16,082 nt of DNA from Phoronis ovalis (Eukaryota; Phoronida; Phoronidae), in assembly GCA_028565635.1 (NCBI GenBank), contig JAOXYB010015010.1, forward strand, positions 1,538-17,619, read 5' to 3'. Position numbers and translations under genes: made by a program. This document shows positions 15,941-16,082 of the stretch, in pieces. How positions within the stretch are numbered: the stretch's first letter is position 1; every line of letters begins with the position of its first letter. The notes below the pieces were generated by a model. The model did not search any database and was not told the origin of the DNA. It worked only from the letters and a program-made list of their open reading frames with translations.

Positions 15941-16082
15941 GTAAGTCTGCATGACTGTTCTGAAAGGATATTATTTCAGGGTAAGTCTGCATGACTGTTC
16001 TGAAAGGATATTATTTTAGGGTAAGTCTGCATGACTGTTCTGAAAGGATATTATTTTAGGGTAAGTCTGCATGACTGTTCTG
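15941..16082 (+). repeat. 40-bp tandem repeat starting at the exon-7 splice donor
   Basis: Units start at 15941, 15981, 16021 and 16061; the last is cut by the window end. Each begins GTAAGTCTGCATGACTGTTC and ends TATTTCAGG (first unit) or TATTTTAGG (second and third). Every unit therefore starts with a donor consensus and ends with an acceptor-like AG followed by G. The copies are nearly identical, so the array is young. Its full length is unknown. Confidence 0.95.

Overview
This is animal nuclear DNA, AT-rich and intron-bearing, with long introns, short exons, GT-AG splice sites and many small foldback transposable elements. The protein content (a TMEM272-like membrane protein, mitochondrial methionyl-tRNA formyltransferase, an intronless GlnD/DUF294-type nucleotidyltransferase-fold protein, and PPIP5K) fits a marine invertebrate such as a hemichordate, lancelet, cnidarian or mollusc. 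I cannot fix the species. All exon models were read by eye from homology, frame and splice sites.

Layout from left to right. (1) 1-195 is a 65-bp tandem repeat, and 196-781 shows nothing I recognise. (2) 782-1744 (+) holds the last two coding exons of a four-helix TMEM272-like protein. (3) 8423-2006 (-) holds the first four coding exons of MTFMT. Its second intron is about 5.2 kb and contains, on the opposite strand, a complete 690-codon intronless gene (3988-6060, +). The rest of MTFMT must lie left of the window, so the TMEM272-like exons also sit inside or interleaved with MTFMT, again in antisense. (4) 8424-11666 is the head-to-head interval between MTFMT and PPIP5K. It holds a candidate divergent promoter near 9.55-9.86 kb, a near-perfect hairpin and two terminal-inverted-repeat elements with clear target-site duplications. 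(5) 11667-15940 (+) holds the first seven coding exons of PPIP5K: 339 codons, covering the N-terminal domain and most of the ATP-grasp kinase domain. The window ends inside a 40-bp tandem repeat that starts exactly at the exon-7 donor.

The most unusual signals are in PPIP5K. Intron 2 contains a decayed, frameshifted copy of exon 1. Intron 3 contains a decayed copy of the exon-4 acceptor and exon start. The exon-7 donor is followed by 40-bp units that each begin GTAAGT and end in an acceptor-like CAG or TAG. Other points of interest are the antisense nesting in MTFMT, the NTase-fold protein itself, a 544-bp Mutator-like foldback element with a perfect 9-bp target duplication, and two elements that share CCCGGG-type ends, 8-bp target duplications and internal degenerate minisatellites. 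The four genes have no obvious common pathway. I saw no tRNA, rRNA, CRISPR or viral gene.
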